The position numbers and the translations under genes are program-made. A stretch of 50,600 nucleotides of DNA. Source: an uncultured Leifsonia sp. (GTDB taxonomy: Bacteria > Actinomycetota > Actinomycetes > Actinomycetales > Microbacteriaceae). Shown here one piece after another: positions 40,116 through 48,644 of this stretch. How positions within the stretch are numbered: the first letter of the stretch is position 1; each line of letters starts with the position of its first letter. Under the pieces are notes generated by a model. It saw nothing but the letters and a program-made list of their open reading frames with translations, was not told the origin of the DNA and ran no database searches. The stretch spans positions 1-50,600 of the forward strand of contig NZ_CAMFLC010000028.1 of assembly GCF_945957465.1 (NCBI RefSeq). The letters are read 5' to 3'.

Positions 40116-40894
40116 CCGCCATCAGCCACGACTCCGGCGCCCCGGCGCAGCAGGCCGCGCCCGGATCGGGGACGCGCATCTGGCGCGTCGTCCGGCTCAA
40201 CCTGGTGAACAAGTGGACCACGATCTGGGTGCCGGTGATGATCATGTTCTTCATCTGGCTGGTCAACTGGCTGATCTGGTGGATCATCTGGGGCGCGACC
40301 GAACCGGCCGGCCGCGCGAGGGCCATGGACGGGACGCAGTGGAGCGGCGGAGGCTTCTACATCTTCGTCTACATGCTCGTCGTGGGCATCCAGGTGATCT
40401 CGGCGACGTTCCCCTTCGCCCTCGGCTACAGCGTCACCCGGCGCGACTTCTCGCTCGGCTCCGGCCTGACGTTCCTCCTCCTCTCGGCCGGCTACGCGAT
40501 CGGGTTCACCGTGCTGTCGTACGTCGAGGAGTGGACGAACGGCTGGGGCCTGGGCGGCCACCTGTTCACCTCGGTGTACTTCGCGGGCGAGTCCTTCGCC
40601 GGGAGGCTGTTCATCGTCTTCAGCGGCATGCTGTTCTTCTTCGCCGTCGGGGCGTTCTCGGCCGCGCTGTTCATGCGCTGGCGGATGTACGGCGTCCTCG
40701 CCATCCTGGCGCTCCTCGTGCTCCTCATGGTCGGCGCCGCCGCCTTGATTACTTTCACCGGCAGCTGGCAGGCGGTCGGCGACTGGTTCGTCGCCAGCGG
40801 CCCGGTCGGAGTCACCGCGTGGCTGCTGGTGCCGACCGTGCTCGCGGCCCTGGCAGGGTTCGCGGTGCTCGGGAGGGCGACGCCGCGCAGCTGA
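40112..40894 (+). CDS. ABC transporter permease
   Basis: A 260-residue membrane protein with about six helices, starting with VWVPVMIMFFIWLVNWLIWW-like hydrophobic sequence around residues 38-60. Only one permease gene is present, so the transporter may work as a homodimer of this subunit with two ATPase subunits. The cargo is unknown; YtrA-linked ABC systems often function in antibiotic or envelope-stress resistance (established for some Bacillota and Actinobacteria members). Last gene of the operon, followed by a strong hairpin. Confidence 0.85.
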   Translation: MTAISHDSGAPAQQAAPGSGTRIWRVVRLNLVNKWTTIWVPVMIMFFIWLVNWLIWWIIWGATEPAGRARAMDGTQWSGGGFYIFVYMLVVGIQVISATFPFALGYSVTRRDFSLGSGLTFLLLSAGYAIGFTVLSYVEEWTNGWGLGGHLFTSVYFAGESFAGRLFIVFSGMLFFFAVGAFSAALFMRWRMYGVLAILALLVLLMVGAAALITFTGSWQAVGDWFVASGPVGVTAWLLVPTVLAALAGFAVLGRATPRS

Positions 40895-40924
40895 CCGCCC
40901 GCGCGATCACCGGGCAGACATGGA

Positions 40925-40955
40925 CGTGGCCGGGAGCGTTGCGCTCCCGGCCACG
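40925..40955 (+). terminator. Strong terminator hairpin of the ABC operon
   Basis: A 14-bp perfect stem (CGTGGCCGGGAGCG / CGCTCCCGGCCACG) with a TTG loop, 30 bp past the permease stop, followed by GTTTCGG. It separates the ABC operon from the type VII locus. Confidence 0.8.
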
Positions 40956-41162
40956 GTTTCGGCCATCTCGACTTGCAGTCCGGGGAAGCGACCGCGGACG
41001 AGCTCACCCTGACGCTCGTGCTGCGCGACGGCGTGCACGGGCAGGGCTGCCCTGCCGCGCCGACGTGGACAACAGAGGAGAACGGGTGCGACGCGCGGCT
41101 GTGGAACAGTCAGCAGCGCCGTCACCTCACGGAGTTCCACGGGGCCGCGCTGCCTCCACGAT
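40956..41162. other. Intergenic stretch without recognisable gene
   Basis: About 200 bp between the ABC terminator and the type VII promoter. A 73-codon plus-strand frame crosses it (40973-41194), but its product has no recognisable feature, no ribosome-binding site and composition of a shadow. I see no repeat, tRNA or attachment site here. It may be the scar of whatever event brought the secretion locus (speculation). Confidence 0.5.
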
Positions 41163-41237
41163 TTGACCCCCGACATCGGCCGCCGATATCGTAATCCGAA
41201 TGCGACATCTGTAGTATCTCTAGATAACATCTGTCGC
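41163..41237 (+). promoter_or_regulatory. Promoter and palindromic 5' UTR of the type VII locus
   Basis: -35 TTGACC (41163-41168), 18 bp spacer, -10 TATCGT (41187-41192); predicted start near 41199. The leader then holds a nested dyad: outer GCGACA / TGTCGC (41202-41207, 41232-41237) and inner TATCT-CT-AGATA (41215-41226). ACATCTGT occurs twice in it. The stretch is visibly A/T-richer than its surroundings. TAGTAT (41212-41217) is an alternative -10. Confidence 0.5.
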
Positions 41238-41276
41238 GTAAACCAAACTATTTCCGTGTCCACTAGGGGGCTTCAT

Positions 41277-41567
41277 TTGGGTCAGATCAGCGTCACACCG
41301 GAAGAACTGAAGCAGCAGGCTCAGGTCTACACGCGCTCGAAGGAAGAGATCGAGCAGGCGATCCAGAAGGTCAACCAGATGAACTCGACCATCGCCGAGC
41401 AGTGGAAGGGCCAGGCGTTCCAGGCGTATCTGGAGCAGTACAACCAGCTGCACGAGAGCGTGAAGAAGTTCGAGGAGCTGCTGGTGAACATCAACGAGCA
41501 ACTGAACAAGTACGCCGACACCATCGCCGAGCGTGACGCGCAGGATGCGCAGAGCTTCGGCTTCTAG
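41277..41567 (+). CDS. esxA: WXG100-family protein (EsxA/YukE-like)
   Basis: A 96-residue helical hairpin protein secreted by type VII systems and required for secretion in T7SSb. The central turn has the WXG motif as QWKGQAF (Trp43-Gly45); both flanks are amphipathic helices rich in Gln and Glu (VTPEELKQQAQVYTRSKEEI, then YNQLHESVKKFEELLVNINE). The TTG start at 41277 gives the standard length and has AGGGGG 7-8 nt upstream; the frame is open further 5', but that part is promoter and leader. Only one WXG100 gene is visible in the window. First gene of the locus. Confidence 0.9.
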   Translation: MGQISVTPEELKQQAQVYTRSKEEIEQAIQKVNQMNSTIAEQWKGQAFQAYLEQYNQLHESVKKFEELLVNINEQLNKYADTIAERDAQDAQSFGF

Positions 41568-41592
41568 TCCCCTCCCCCGCGAAACCGATGCC

Positions 41593-42087
41593 GTGCGACC
41601 GCGGTCGCGTCTCCCTCTGCTCGTCGCCTGCGCTCTCGCTGTCGGGTTGACGGTGGGCGTCGCCGCGGCCTCGCACGCCGTCGGCAAGACCGACGACGAT
41701 GCCGGGCAATTGGAGCTGAATGCCGATGTCCTGGTCAACGAGTCGGTCAGCGCAGGCACCTCCGGCGACTTCGCCATTCGCGGCAGGCTCTTCTCCGAGG
41801 AGCTTTCAGCTCGCGCCCAGGAGCGACGCGAGGCGCTCGTCGGACGGTTGGATGTCCTCGACCGACTGACTTTCGAGCCGACCGCGGTCGTCGCCGACGA
41901 ATACCAACCGGTGAGAGCCGCGCTGTTCGAGGGCTACTCCTCCGAAATGCTCTCGCAGACCCGCGAGGCAGAGGAGGACTCTCAGGTCCTCGCGGTCCTG
42001 GCCTTGACAGCCGGCCTGCCACTCGTGGTGATAGCCGGCGTATCGCTCGGGAGACTCCGGGCGAAACGAAAGGGAGCGTCCCCGTGA
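41593..42087 (+). CDS. essA: EssA-like type VII membrane protein
   Basis: A 164-residue protein with a hydrophobic helix near the N-terminus (about residues 7-28, signal or anchor), a polar extracytoplasmic middle of about 100 residues with the stretch DRLTFEP, and a second helix at about 131-153 followed by a basic tail RLRAKRKGASP. This two-helix layout, size and position between esxA and esaB match EssA (YueC) of T7SSb. Direct sequence similarity is weak, so the call rests on architecture and context. GTG 41593 is the probable start; the stop overlaps esaB (GTGA). Confidence 0.65.
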   Translation: MRPRSRLPLLVACALAVGLTVGVAAASHAVGKTDDDAGQLELNADVLVNESVSAGTSGDFAIRGRLFSEELSARAQERREALVGRLDVLDRLTFEPTAVVADEYQPVRAALFEGYSSEMLSQTREAEEDSQVLAVLALTAGLPLVVIAGVSLGRLRAKRKGASP

Positions 42088-42323
42088 TCGAGATCACCCT
42101 GGTCTTCGAGGGCAAGCAGATCGACCTCCTCGTACCCGGCGAGGTCACCTTCGACCGGCTGCGGCGACTGATCGGGGAGGCGTTCGCCGAGCGAGGCCTC
42201 GTGCTTCCGGAGGGGTACTCCCTCGCACTCGACGGCAAAGACCTCGCCGTGAGCCGTTACGACGTCATCGCGTCGTTCGGTGTCGGCAACGGCGATCGCC
42301 TGCAGATTACGACGGAGAGTTGA
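42084..42323 (+). CDS. esaB: EsaB/YukD ubiquitin-like protein
   Basis: A 79-residue cytosolic protein with a ubiquitin-like fold: ITLVFEGKQIDLLVPGEVTF, DRLRRLIGEAFAERG, and the C-terminal strand GVGNGDRLQITTES. EsaB/YukD is a core or regulatory component of T7SSb; in actinobacterial ESX systems the ubiquitin-like domain is instead fused to the EccD membrane protein. A separate gene of this kind is a diagnostic T7SSb trait. GTG start overlapping the EssA stop; essB begins 3 bp later. Confidence 0.88.
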   Translation: MIEITLVFEGKQIDLLVPGEVTFDRLRRLIGEAFAERGLVLPEGYSLALDGKDLAVSRYDVIASFGVGNGDRLQITTES

Positions 42324-42326
42324 GCA

Positions 42327-43466
42327 ATGCGCATTGAGAGAGACGGCATCGTCCTCGAACTGAACGCCGGTAGCGGCGCTCTCCGTGTCGACGTGTCCAA
42401 GAACGGTTACGACGGGGAGAGCCTCGACGTCATCCGCCGGTACGTCGACGCAGAGGAGACCGACACGGGCCTCACGTTCGGGTACGCGCTCGGCGACGGC
42501 GAAGTCAGCTTCGGCGAGGCCGTCAGCCGGGCGACGACCCGGCTCGACCGGCTGTCCCTGGCGCAGAAGCTGGTCGCCTGCGTCGGCTACCGCGGCGGTT
42601 TCCGGGTGCCCGTGATCCACCCGGACAATGTCTACCTCAACGGCGACCTGCTGCGGGTGGTGCACTGCGGACTCCAGGGCATGCTCGTCCCGATGGCGTT
42701 CGATGAGGATGTGTTCCTCCGATCGCTGCAAGCGATGGTGTTGCACGTCTTCCGTCCGAAGCTGGCCTTCGAACAGCTCCTCGACGGGGCGAAGGCCCTC
42801 CGGGACCAGTTCTCGACCTCCGTCTGCCGGACGACCACGACCGACGAGCTCTTCGCGCTCATCGACGCACAGCTCACCGCCGAGAAGGCGCGCGTCGCGT
42901 CGACCACGGTGAGCGTGCCGAAGCGGCGGTATTCCTGGTATCGCATCGCCGGAGTCACGGGCGTCACCGCCGGTCTGCTCGCCGGCGGGTTCGCGTGGCA
43001 GGCCGAGGGCCGCAATCGCCTGCAGACTGCCGTCGTCGCGGCGCAGGCGCGGTTCCTCGCGACCGACTACGCCGGAACCCTCGGTGCGTTGGAGGGCTAC
43101 GCCTCGGCGTCGCTGCCGATATCCGCCAAGTACGTGCTGGCCGTGTCGAGCATCAACCTGAACGATCTCACGGCGACGCAGAAGCAGGCGATCCTGAATA
43201 CGATCTCCGAGAAGTCCGACGAGGTCACCCTGAACTACTGGATCGCGATCGGCCGCGGGGAGTTCGAGCAGGCGCTCGATCTCGCGCAGAACCTCGGCGA
43301 CGACCAGCTCACGCTGCTGGCCTACACCGACCTCTATCAGGCGACCAAACTCAACACCCAGATGGCGGGAGGCAAGAAGCAGGAGCTCCTCGACTCGTAT
43401 GCGAAGGCCATCGAGGAGCTGACGGCGAAGCTTGCGGGCACAGACGGCGGGGCCGTGCAGAAATGA
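42327..43466 (+). CDS. essB: EssB/YukC type VII pseudokinase-like membrane protein
   Basis: Core T7SSb membrane component. The N-terminal half (to about residue 195) is a pseudokinase-like domain, with FRVPVIHPDNVYLNGDLLRV and VVHCGLQGMLVPM matching the conserved segment of EssB. A single membrane helix lies at about 207-226 (IAGVTGVTAGLLAGGFAW), preceded by a basic stretch PKRRYSWYR. The C-terminal part (about 230-379) is helical and extracytoplasmic. 379 residues, close to the usual 400-440. EssB is absent from ESX systems of mycobacteria. Its stop overlaps essC (ATGA). Confidence 0.9.
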   Translation: MRIERDGIVLELNAGSGALRVDVSKNGYDGESLDVIRRYVDAEETDTGLTFGYALGDGEVSFGEAVSRATTRLDRLSLAQKLVACVGYRGGFRVPVIHPDNVYLNGDLLRVVHCGLQGMLVPMAFDEDVFLRSLQAMVLHVFRPKLAFEQLLDGAKALRDQFSTSVCRTTTTDELFALIDAQLTAEKARVASTTVSVPKRRYSWYRIAGVTGVTAGLLAGGFAWQAEGRNRLQTAVVAAQARFLATDYAGTLGALEGYASASLPISAKYVLAVSSINLNDLTATQKQAILNTISEKSDEVTLNYWIAIGRGEFEQALDLAQNLGDDQLTLLAYTDLYQATKLNTQMAGGKKQELLDSYAKAIEELTAKLAGTDGGAVQK

Positions 43467-46400
43467 GCGTATTCGAGACGGAGCAGCCCGGACCAGCTCG
43501 CCAGGTCGCCCTCGACTCCCGGCTCGACGCGAGCGAGTTGCGTTACCTCGTGTACGTGCTCGACGGCCGGCGCGCGACCCGGATCTCCCTCACCGACGCT
43601 CAACCGTTCGTCGATCATGGCGGCCACAAGCTCAGCGTGATCAACGATGCGCTGTACGCCGACGGTGACCGGCTCGGCGACGGTTTGCACACCGTCGGCG
43701 AGCTCACCTGCCTGGTGATCTCCGCGTCCCAAGCCCGCACCGAGTACTTCACCGTCGACGAGGGCGCGGAGTTCGTCATCGGGGATGTGCCCTACGCGGC
43801 GATCAGGGCGGACGGCTCGCCGCTTCTGATCGTGCGTGACGGAAGGTTGATCGTCGACGCCCGCGACCGACTCGCGTACGTGAACGACGCGGCGGTGGTC
43901 GGCAGACAACTCTTCGAACTCACCGATGGGACGGTGGTGCTGACCGAAGGGTTCCTGCTCGAGAAGCGCCCGACCCGATTCAAGGTCACGCGCCTTCGCT
44001 CCCCCCTCGCGTTCGACCACACGAAGGTGCTGACCCAGCGCCCGGTGAGCGAGTTCCCGCCGGATTTCCCGGACTATCGGCGTTCCCCGAAGATGAATTT
44101 CGACGTCGAGGCCGCCGAGTTCACCCTTCGCGCCCCCGACAAACCGGCCGCCATACCGAAGAACCGCATCGTGCGGATGCTGGTGCCGCCGGTCGCGATG
44201 GTCGCGGCGATGGGCGTGACCACGATGATCATGGGCAACAACCCGCTGATGCTGATCGGGATGGGGCTCGCGAGCGTGCTGACGGCGTCGTTCACGGTGT
44301 CGCAGTACGTCTCGGAGAAGAGGTCTGCCGCGGCCTCGGCGTCGCAGGCCGAGGAGGACTACGCCCGGTACCTGGTGCGAACGGTGGCCGAGGTCTCCCG
44401 CGCGTACGACGACGAACGCCGGGTGCTGCTGTACCAGCAGCCGGACCCCCAGCAGCTCGCCGAGATGGTCGAACGATACGACTCCAGAATCTACGAGCGT
44501 CAGCGCTTCAACAGAGACTTCCTGAGCGTCTCGCTCGGACTGTCCGACCGTCCTTCCGCTCTGAAGGTCTCCTCGGACGTGAACGAGAAGGACGCCACCG
44601 CGCAGGGCAGGCATGTCACAGACCTCGCGGCCGGCTTCCAGACGCAACGGGACGTGCCGACCCCGATCAGCGTCTCGGGGCAGACGCTCGGGCTGGTCGG
44701 CCCGCCTGAGGTCGTCACCGACTACCTGCAGTCCCTGCTCTTCCAGACCGCCTTCTTCCATTCGTATCGCGATGTGAACTTCGTGAGCCTGCTCTCCCGC
44801 GACGCGTACGCGAACACGTGGAACGCGTGGAGGCTGCTGCCGCACTTCAAGCTGCACGAGCTCAACATGCGTGGTCTGATCCACACCGAGAAGCTGCGCG
44901 ACGTGGTGCTGAACAGCTTCTACCAGCTCCTCCAGAAGCGCCGCCAGCTCCTGAAGGACGCGGGGACGCAGAAGCCGCAGTTCGCGCCGCACTACGTGTT
45001 CACGATCTCCGACGATCGCTTCCTGGCCGGCCACGGGATCAACGAGCTCCTCGCCGAAGACATGAGTGCGCTCGGGGTCACCGTGATCTGGTGCACAGAA
45101 GACGCGAAGCTCCTGCCCGAGACTGTGACGGCATTGATCCACGCGCCACACCCGGTGCGGGGAGAGCTGGTCACGAACAATGACGTTTACGTCGCGACGC
45201 CGTTCGCGCCGCATCCTCTGCCGGACGATCTGGAGCGTTCGCTTCGCAAACTGTCGAACCTGAACCACCTCGAGGTCGAGAAGAACGCGGTCCCGGAGGC
45301 GTTGAGCCTGCTCGAGCAGTACGAGGTGACGACCGTCGACGACCTCCGGATCGCCGAGCGCTGGAGTCGGGCGGAGCCGAACAAGTCCATCGCCTCTCTG
45401 ATCGGGTGGCGCGGCAAGGCCGACCACGTGCATTGGGATCTGCATGAACGCGCGCACGGCCCGCACGCCCTCGTCGGCGGCACGACGGGTTCGGGGAAGT
45501 CGGAGTTCCTGACCACCTACCTCATCGGTCTCGCGATCAACTTCTCCCCCGAGGACGTGGGACTCCTCATCATCGACTGGAAGGGCGGCGGGATCGCCAA
45601 CACGCTCGAGGGGCTGCCGCACTTCATGGGCGCGATCACGAACCTCGACGGCGCCGGCACGGCCCGCGCGCTCGCCAGCATCACGGCGGAGCTCACCAAG
45701 CGTCAGCGCGAGTTCGCCGTCCACGGCGTGAACAGCATCAACGCGTATATGAGCCTGTACAAGCAGCGCCATGACCCGAAGCCCGGGATCACTTACCCGA
45801 CGAAGCCGCTGCCCCACCTGATCCTCGTCTCCGACGAGTTCGCGGAGCTCAAAGCGAATGTGCCGGAGTTCCTGGACGAGCTCACGTCGGTGGCGCGGAT
45901 CGGCCGAAGCCTCGGCGTGCACCTGATCCTCGCGACGCAGAAGCCGAGCGGCGTGGTCAACGACCAGATCGAGGCGAACTCGACGTCGAAGATCGCGTTG
46001 AAGATGGCCGGCGAGCAGGACTCGAACGAGCTGCTGAAGACAACCGACGCCGCGCACATCACCAACCCGGGTCGCGGCTATCTGAAGGTCGGCCAGAACG
46101 AGGTCTACGAACTCTTCCAGAGCGGCTACGCCGGTGTGCCGTACGACCCCGACGCGGTCGTGTCGGAGCGGGTCGACGAGCGCATCTACGCGATCAACGA
46201 CGTCGGCCAGTACGAGCTGTTCTACGATCCCGACGAAGAGGTCGAGCAGGGCAAAGACACCAGCGACCTCCCCTCGCAGCTCGAAGCGATCATCGAGGCC
46301 ATCGTGGACACCTTCGAGGGCGACGACGCGCTGACGAGCCCGAACAGACCGTGGCTTCCGAACCTGCCGGAACGCATCCACACGCCCGAGCCGGCCGATG

Positions 46401-47920
46401 GCGACGGCGTGAGCGTCCCCCTGGGCATGCTCGATATCCCGGCGCGGCAGGCGCAGGAACACTTCGAGTTCGATTTCGCGCGGGCCGGGCACACCGCCCT
46501 GTTCGGCAGCCCCGGCTATGGCAAGTCGACGGTGCTGCAGACGCTCGTCGTGAACCTCGCGAAGACCAGCACGCCCGAGCAGGCGCACGTGCACCTTCTC
46601 GATTTCGGTAACAACGGCCTCCTGCCGCTCGCGGCGCTGCCTCACGTCGCGGACATCGTCACGCTCGAAGAAGCCGAGAAGCTCGGCAAGATGCTCGAGT
46701 CGATCGGCGACGTCCTCGCGGACCGCAAGCAACTCTTCAAGGAGGCCGGCGTCGCGAACCTGGAGCAATTCCGCGCGAAGACCGGGCGCGACCTGCCGAT
46801 CGTCGTGAACGTGCTCGACGGCTACGACAATCTCACCTCGAACGACCGGCGGAAGGACGCGATCGACGCCCTGCTGCTGCAGGTGCTCCGCGAAGGTTCT
46901 GCGCTCGGCGTCACCCTCGTGCTGAGCGCGAGCCGCGTCGGCGGAGTCCGCGTGAACATGCTGAGCAACATCTCGACCAAGCTGTGCCTCTACCTCAACG
47001 ACGAGAGCGAGCTCGCCCAGCTCATGGGGCGTGAACGCCTGCTCCAGCCAGACATCCCCGGCCGCGGTCAGGTCCTCCTCGACGGGCCGACCGCGATCCA
47101 GTTCTACCTCCCCGCCCCCGGCCGGGACGGCTCCGAGACCCTCACGGCGCTCGAACGGCAGATCGCCGCGCTGGACGAGGAATGGACGGGGGCCAGGCCG
47201 GAGGCCATCCCGATGGTGCCGCAGGAGCTCACGGCGCGAATGTTCGAGAGCGACCTCTCCCCAGGGGCATCGCCCGGAACGGTGTTCCTCGGTCTGAACA
47301 AGAGCAGCGCCATCCCCGAGGCGTTCGACCTCTTCCAGGCGAAGACTCTGGGGATCTTCCCGGAAACCGGCAGGCAGGCCGCCTCGTTGTATCCGTTCCT
47401 GGTCGGCAACGTCGTGGACGCGCTGGCGGCCGACGACCTCGTCGTGATCGACGCTCACGACACACTGAAGCCGCTTCTTGGAACCGCGGCGTCGCTCTAC
47501 ATCGGCAAGACGGTGTTCAAGAGTCATGCCGAGGCGGTGAAGTTGGCGTTCACGAATGTCATCGAGCGGGGCTCCCCAACCCGGCAGTGCATCCTGATCA
47601 ACGGCATGACGGACGTGTTCGAGCGGCTCACGCTCCCCGCCGATCGCATCGCGGAACTCCTCAGCGCCAGTAGCCGGACCACCCAGGTGATCGTTCTGGA
47701 TCACCTGTCGAAGGTGAACGGCGGCTTCGGAATGGTCGGCCCGCTGAGGGAGAACGTTGAGCAACTCCTCTTCGGCGGCGATTTGGGCAACCAACGTTTC
47801 GTCGACAATCTGCCGCTCGCCGTGCGGAACGAGGCGCACGGCAAAAACATCCTGCACTCCCTCACGGATGACGAGCTCTCCCAGGTCGTCGTCCCCATCG
47901 TGACCGAGAGCGAGGCGTGA
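43463..47920 (+). CDS. essC: EssC, FtsK/SpoIIIE-type ATPase motor of T7SSb
   Basis: The 1485-residue motor ATPase, nearly the same length as Staphylococcus aureus EssC (about 1479). N-terminal FHA-like beta domains (about 1-190), two membrane helices (about 240-283, VRMLVPPVAMVAAMGVTT then MLIGMGLASVLTASF), then the ATPase domains. D1 has Walker A GGTTGSGKSEF with Lys679 and Walker B LLIIDWKGGG with Asp705, plus LILVSDEFAEL. D2 has GSPGYGKST with Lys1021. D3 (from about 1290) lacks a recognisable P-loop (GRQAASLYPFLVG), so it is probably degenerate. A single EssC polypeptide with N-terminal FHA domains is the T7SSb form; ESX systems have EccC without FHA. The ATG overlaps the essB stop and the stop overlaps the DUF4176-like gene. 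Confidence 0.95.
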   Translation: MSVFETEQPGPARQVALDSRLDASELRYLVYVLDGRRATRISLTDAQPFVDHGGHKLSVINDALYADGDRLGDGLHTVGELTCLVISASQARTEYFTVDEGAEFVIGDVPYAAIRADGSPLLIVRDGRLIVDARDRLAYVNDAAVVGRQLFELTDGTVVLTEGFLLEKRPTRFKVTRLRSPLAFDHTKVLTQRPVSEFPPDFPDYRRSPKMNFDVEAAEFTLRAPDKPAAIPKNRIVRMLVPPVAMVAAMGVTTMIMGNNPLMLIGMGLASVLTASFTVSQYVSEKRSAAASASQAEEDYARYLVRTVAEVSRAYDDERRVLLYQQPDPQQLAEMVERYDSRIYERQRFNRDFLSVSLGLSDRPSALKVSSDVNEKDATAQGRHVTDLAAGFQTQRDVPTPISVSGQTLGLVGPPEVVTDYLQSLLFQTAFFHSYRDVNFVSLLSRDAYANTWNAWRLLPHFKLHELNMRGLIHTEKLRDVVLNSFYQLLQKRRQLLKDAGTQKPQFAPHYVFTISDDRFLAGHGINELLAEDMSALGVTVIWCTEDAKLLPETVTALIHAPHPVRGELVTNNDVYVATPFAPHPLPDDLERSLRKLSNLNHLEVEKNAVPEALSLLEQYEVTTVDDLRIAERWSRAEPNKSIASLIGWRGKADHVHWDLHERAHGPHALVGGTTGSGKSEFLTTYLIGLAINFSPEDVGLLIIDWKGGGIANTLEGLPHFMGAITNLDGAGTARALASITAELTKRQREFAVHGVNSINAYMSLYKQRHDPKPGITYPTKPLPHLILVSDEFAELKANVPEFLDELTSVARIGRSLGVHLILATQKPSGVVNDQIEANSTSKIALKMAGEQDSNELLKTTDAAHITNPGRGYLKVGQNEVYELFQSGYAGVPYDPDAVVSERVDERIYAINDVGQYELFYDPDEEVEQGKDTSDLPSQLEAIIEAIVDTFEGDDALTSPNRPWLPNLPERIHTPEPADGDGVSVPLGMLDIPARQAQEHFEFDFARAGHTALFGSPGYGKSTVLQTLVVNLAKTSTPEQAHVHLLDFGNNGLLPLAALPHVADIVTLEEAEKLGKMLESIGDVLADRKQLFKEAGVANLEQFRAKTGRDLPIVVNVLDGYDNLTSNDRRKDAIDALLLQVLREGSALGVTLVLSASRVGGVRVNMLSNISTKLCLYLNDESELAQLMGRERLLQPDIPGRGQVLLDGPTAIQFYLPAPGRDGSETLTALERQIAALDEEWTGARPEAIPMVPQELTARMFESDLSPGASPGTVFLGLNKSSAIPEAFDLFQAKTLGIFPETGRQAASLYPFLVGNVVDALAADDLVVIDAHDTLKPLLGTAASLYIGKTVFKSHAEAVKLAFTNVIERGSPTRQCILINGMTDVFERLTLPADRIAELLSASSRTTQVIVLDHLSKVNGGFGMVGPLRENVEQLLFGGDLGNQRFVDNLPLAVRNEAHGKNILHSLTDDELSQVVVPIVTESEA

Positions 47921-48378
47921 CGATGACGCTGGAACTGGCCGGCACACTGCTGGGCTTAGGGTCCGTCGTCCGGCTGGACAGCGAGCAGCATTCCGGTCTG
48001 TTCGTCGTTCTCGCGCGTGGGGCATTCCGTCCGGACAACGAGTCGAGCGAGGTTGTTCCTCGCTATCTGGTCGGGCCGCACCCTTACGGCGAAGCACCCG
48101 ATCAGGAGACCTTCCCGATTCTGGCGGGTGAGGTTCACGAGGTCGTGCACGAGGGCTACACCGATGACGCCGACGACACGTTTCTCACGGAGCTTCTCGA
48201 CCAGATGGAAAACGGGCGTCGATCACCGACGTGTGCGCAACAGTTCACCGGATCGCTCACGGCCATCCCGGAAGGGCACGCGGTGGCAGCCGAGAGCAAT
48301 CCCGCACAGGTCGGCGGAGACCCGTTCGCTGAGCTTCGCCGAATTGTCGACCAGGACTATCAGAGGAGTGAGTCATGA
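47917..48378 (+). CDS. DUF4176-like protein of the type VII effector module
   Basis: A 153-residue cytosolic protein. The core LLGLGSVVRLDSEQHSGLFV, the GPHPYGEAPDQETFP segment and the following EVHEVVHEGYTDD resemble DUF4176, a family found in T7SSb loci of Bacillota. The last 60 residues, after the DUF4176-like part, are polar and probably flexible. Start either GTG 47917, in an overlap with the essC stop, or ATG 47923. Its role in T7SSb is not firmly established; effector handling or chaperoning is inferred from location. Confidence 0.65.
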   Translation: MTMTLELAGTLLGLGSVVRLDSEQHSGLFVVLARGAFRPDNESSEVVPRYLVGPHPYGEAPDQETFPILAGEVHEVVHEGYTDDADDTFLTELLDQMENGRRSPTCAQQFTGSLTAIPEGHAVAAESNPAQVGGDPFAELRRIVDQDYQRSES

Positions 48379-48644
48379 AGCTGTCGTCAGATTTCGGCGC
48401 CGCGCAGAGGGCCGTGGCGGGGTTCACCGCGATCGACCCCCGCCGCACTGCCGATCACGTGACCCTCAAGGCAACCAACATCTCGAGCACCATAGATGGG
48501 ACCGCCATCGCGAACAAGCTCGTGAGCTGCCTCACCGAGCTGACGACAGGCGTGAAACGCCAGGCCGGGAACGTCACCGCTCTTGCGACGGAGCTCGAGG
48601 AACGCGACAACCTCGACGCCGGGATGTGGGGCGGCACGTCGTGA
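48375..48644 (+). CDS. Small WXG-like helical protein, Lap1-type candidate
   Basis: An 89-residue protein, mainly helical, opening KLSSDFGAAQRAVAGFTAID and ending with LATELEERDNLDAGMWGGTS. The size and position immediately upstream of an LXG toxin match the DUF3130/TIGR04197 group of LXG-associated alpha-helical proteins (Lap1), which pair with the LXG domain and target it to the T7SSb machine. Similarity is weak by eye, so the name is context-based. ATG overlaps the previous stop; GTGA overlap with the next gene. Confidence 0.55.
   Translation: MKLSSDFGAAQRAVAGFTAIDPRRTADHVTLKATNISSTIDGTAIANKLVSCLTELTTGVKRQAGNVTALATELEERDNLDAGMWGGTS

Noticed and set aside
40973-41194. A 73-codon plus-strand ORF between the ABC operon and the type VII locus
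   Set aside because: No ribosome-binding site, no recognisable domain, and it runs into the predicted type VII promoter.
41163-41276. Longer N-terminus for the WXG100 protein using the upstream open frame
   Set aside because: The extension would cover the predicted promoter and leader, has no ribosome-binding site, and would break the standard length of about 96 residues; the TTG at 41277 has a good AGGGGG site.
43463-47920. ESX-type EccC as the identity of the large ATPase
   Set aside because: The N-terminal FHA-like domains, neighbouring EssB and stand-alone EsaB, and absence of EccB, EccD, EccE and MycP fit EssC instead.
43337-48097. A 1586-codon open frame on the minus strand opposite essC
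   Set aside because: It is antisense to essC across its length, has no recognisable domain, and long antisense frames are common in GC-rich genes because stop codons are rare in that register.
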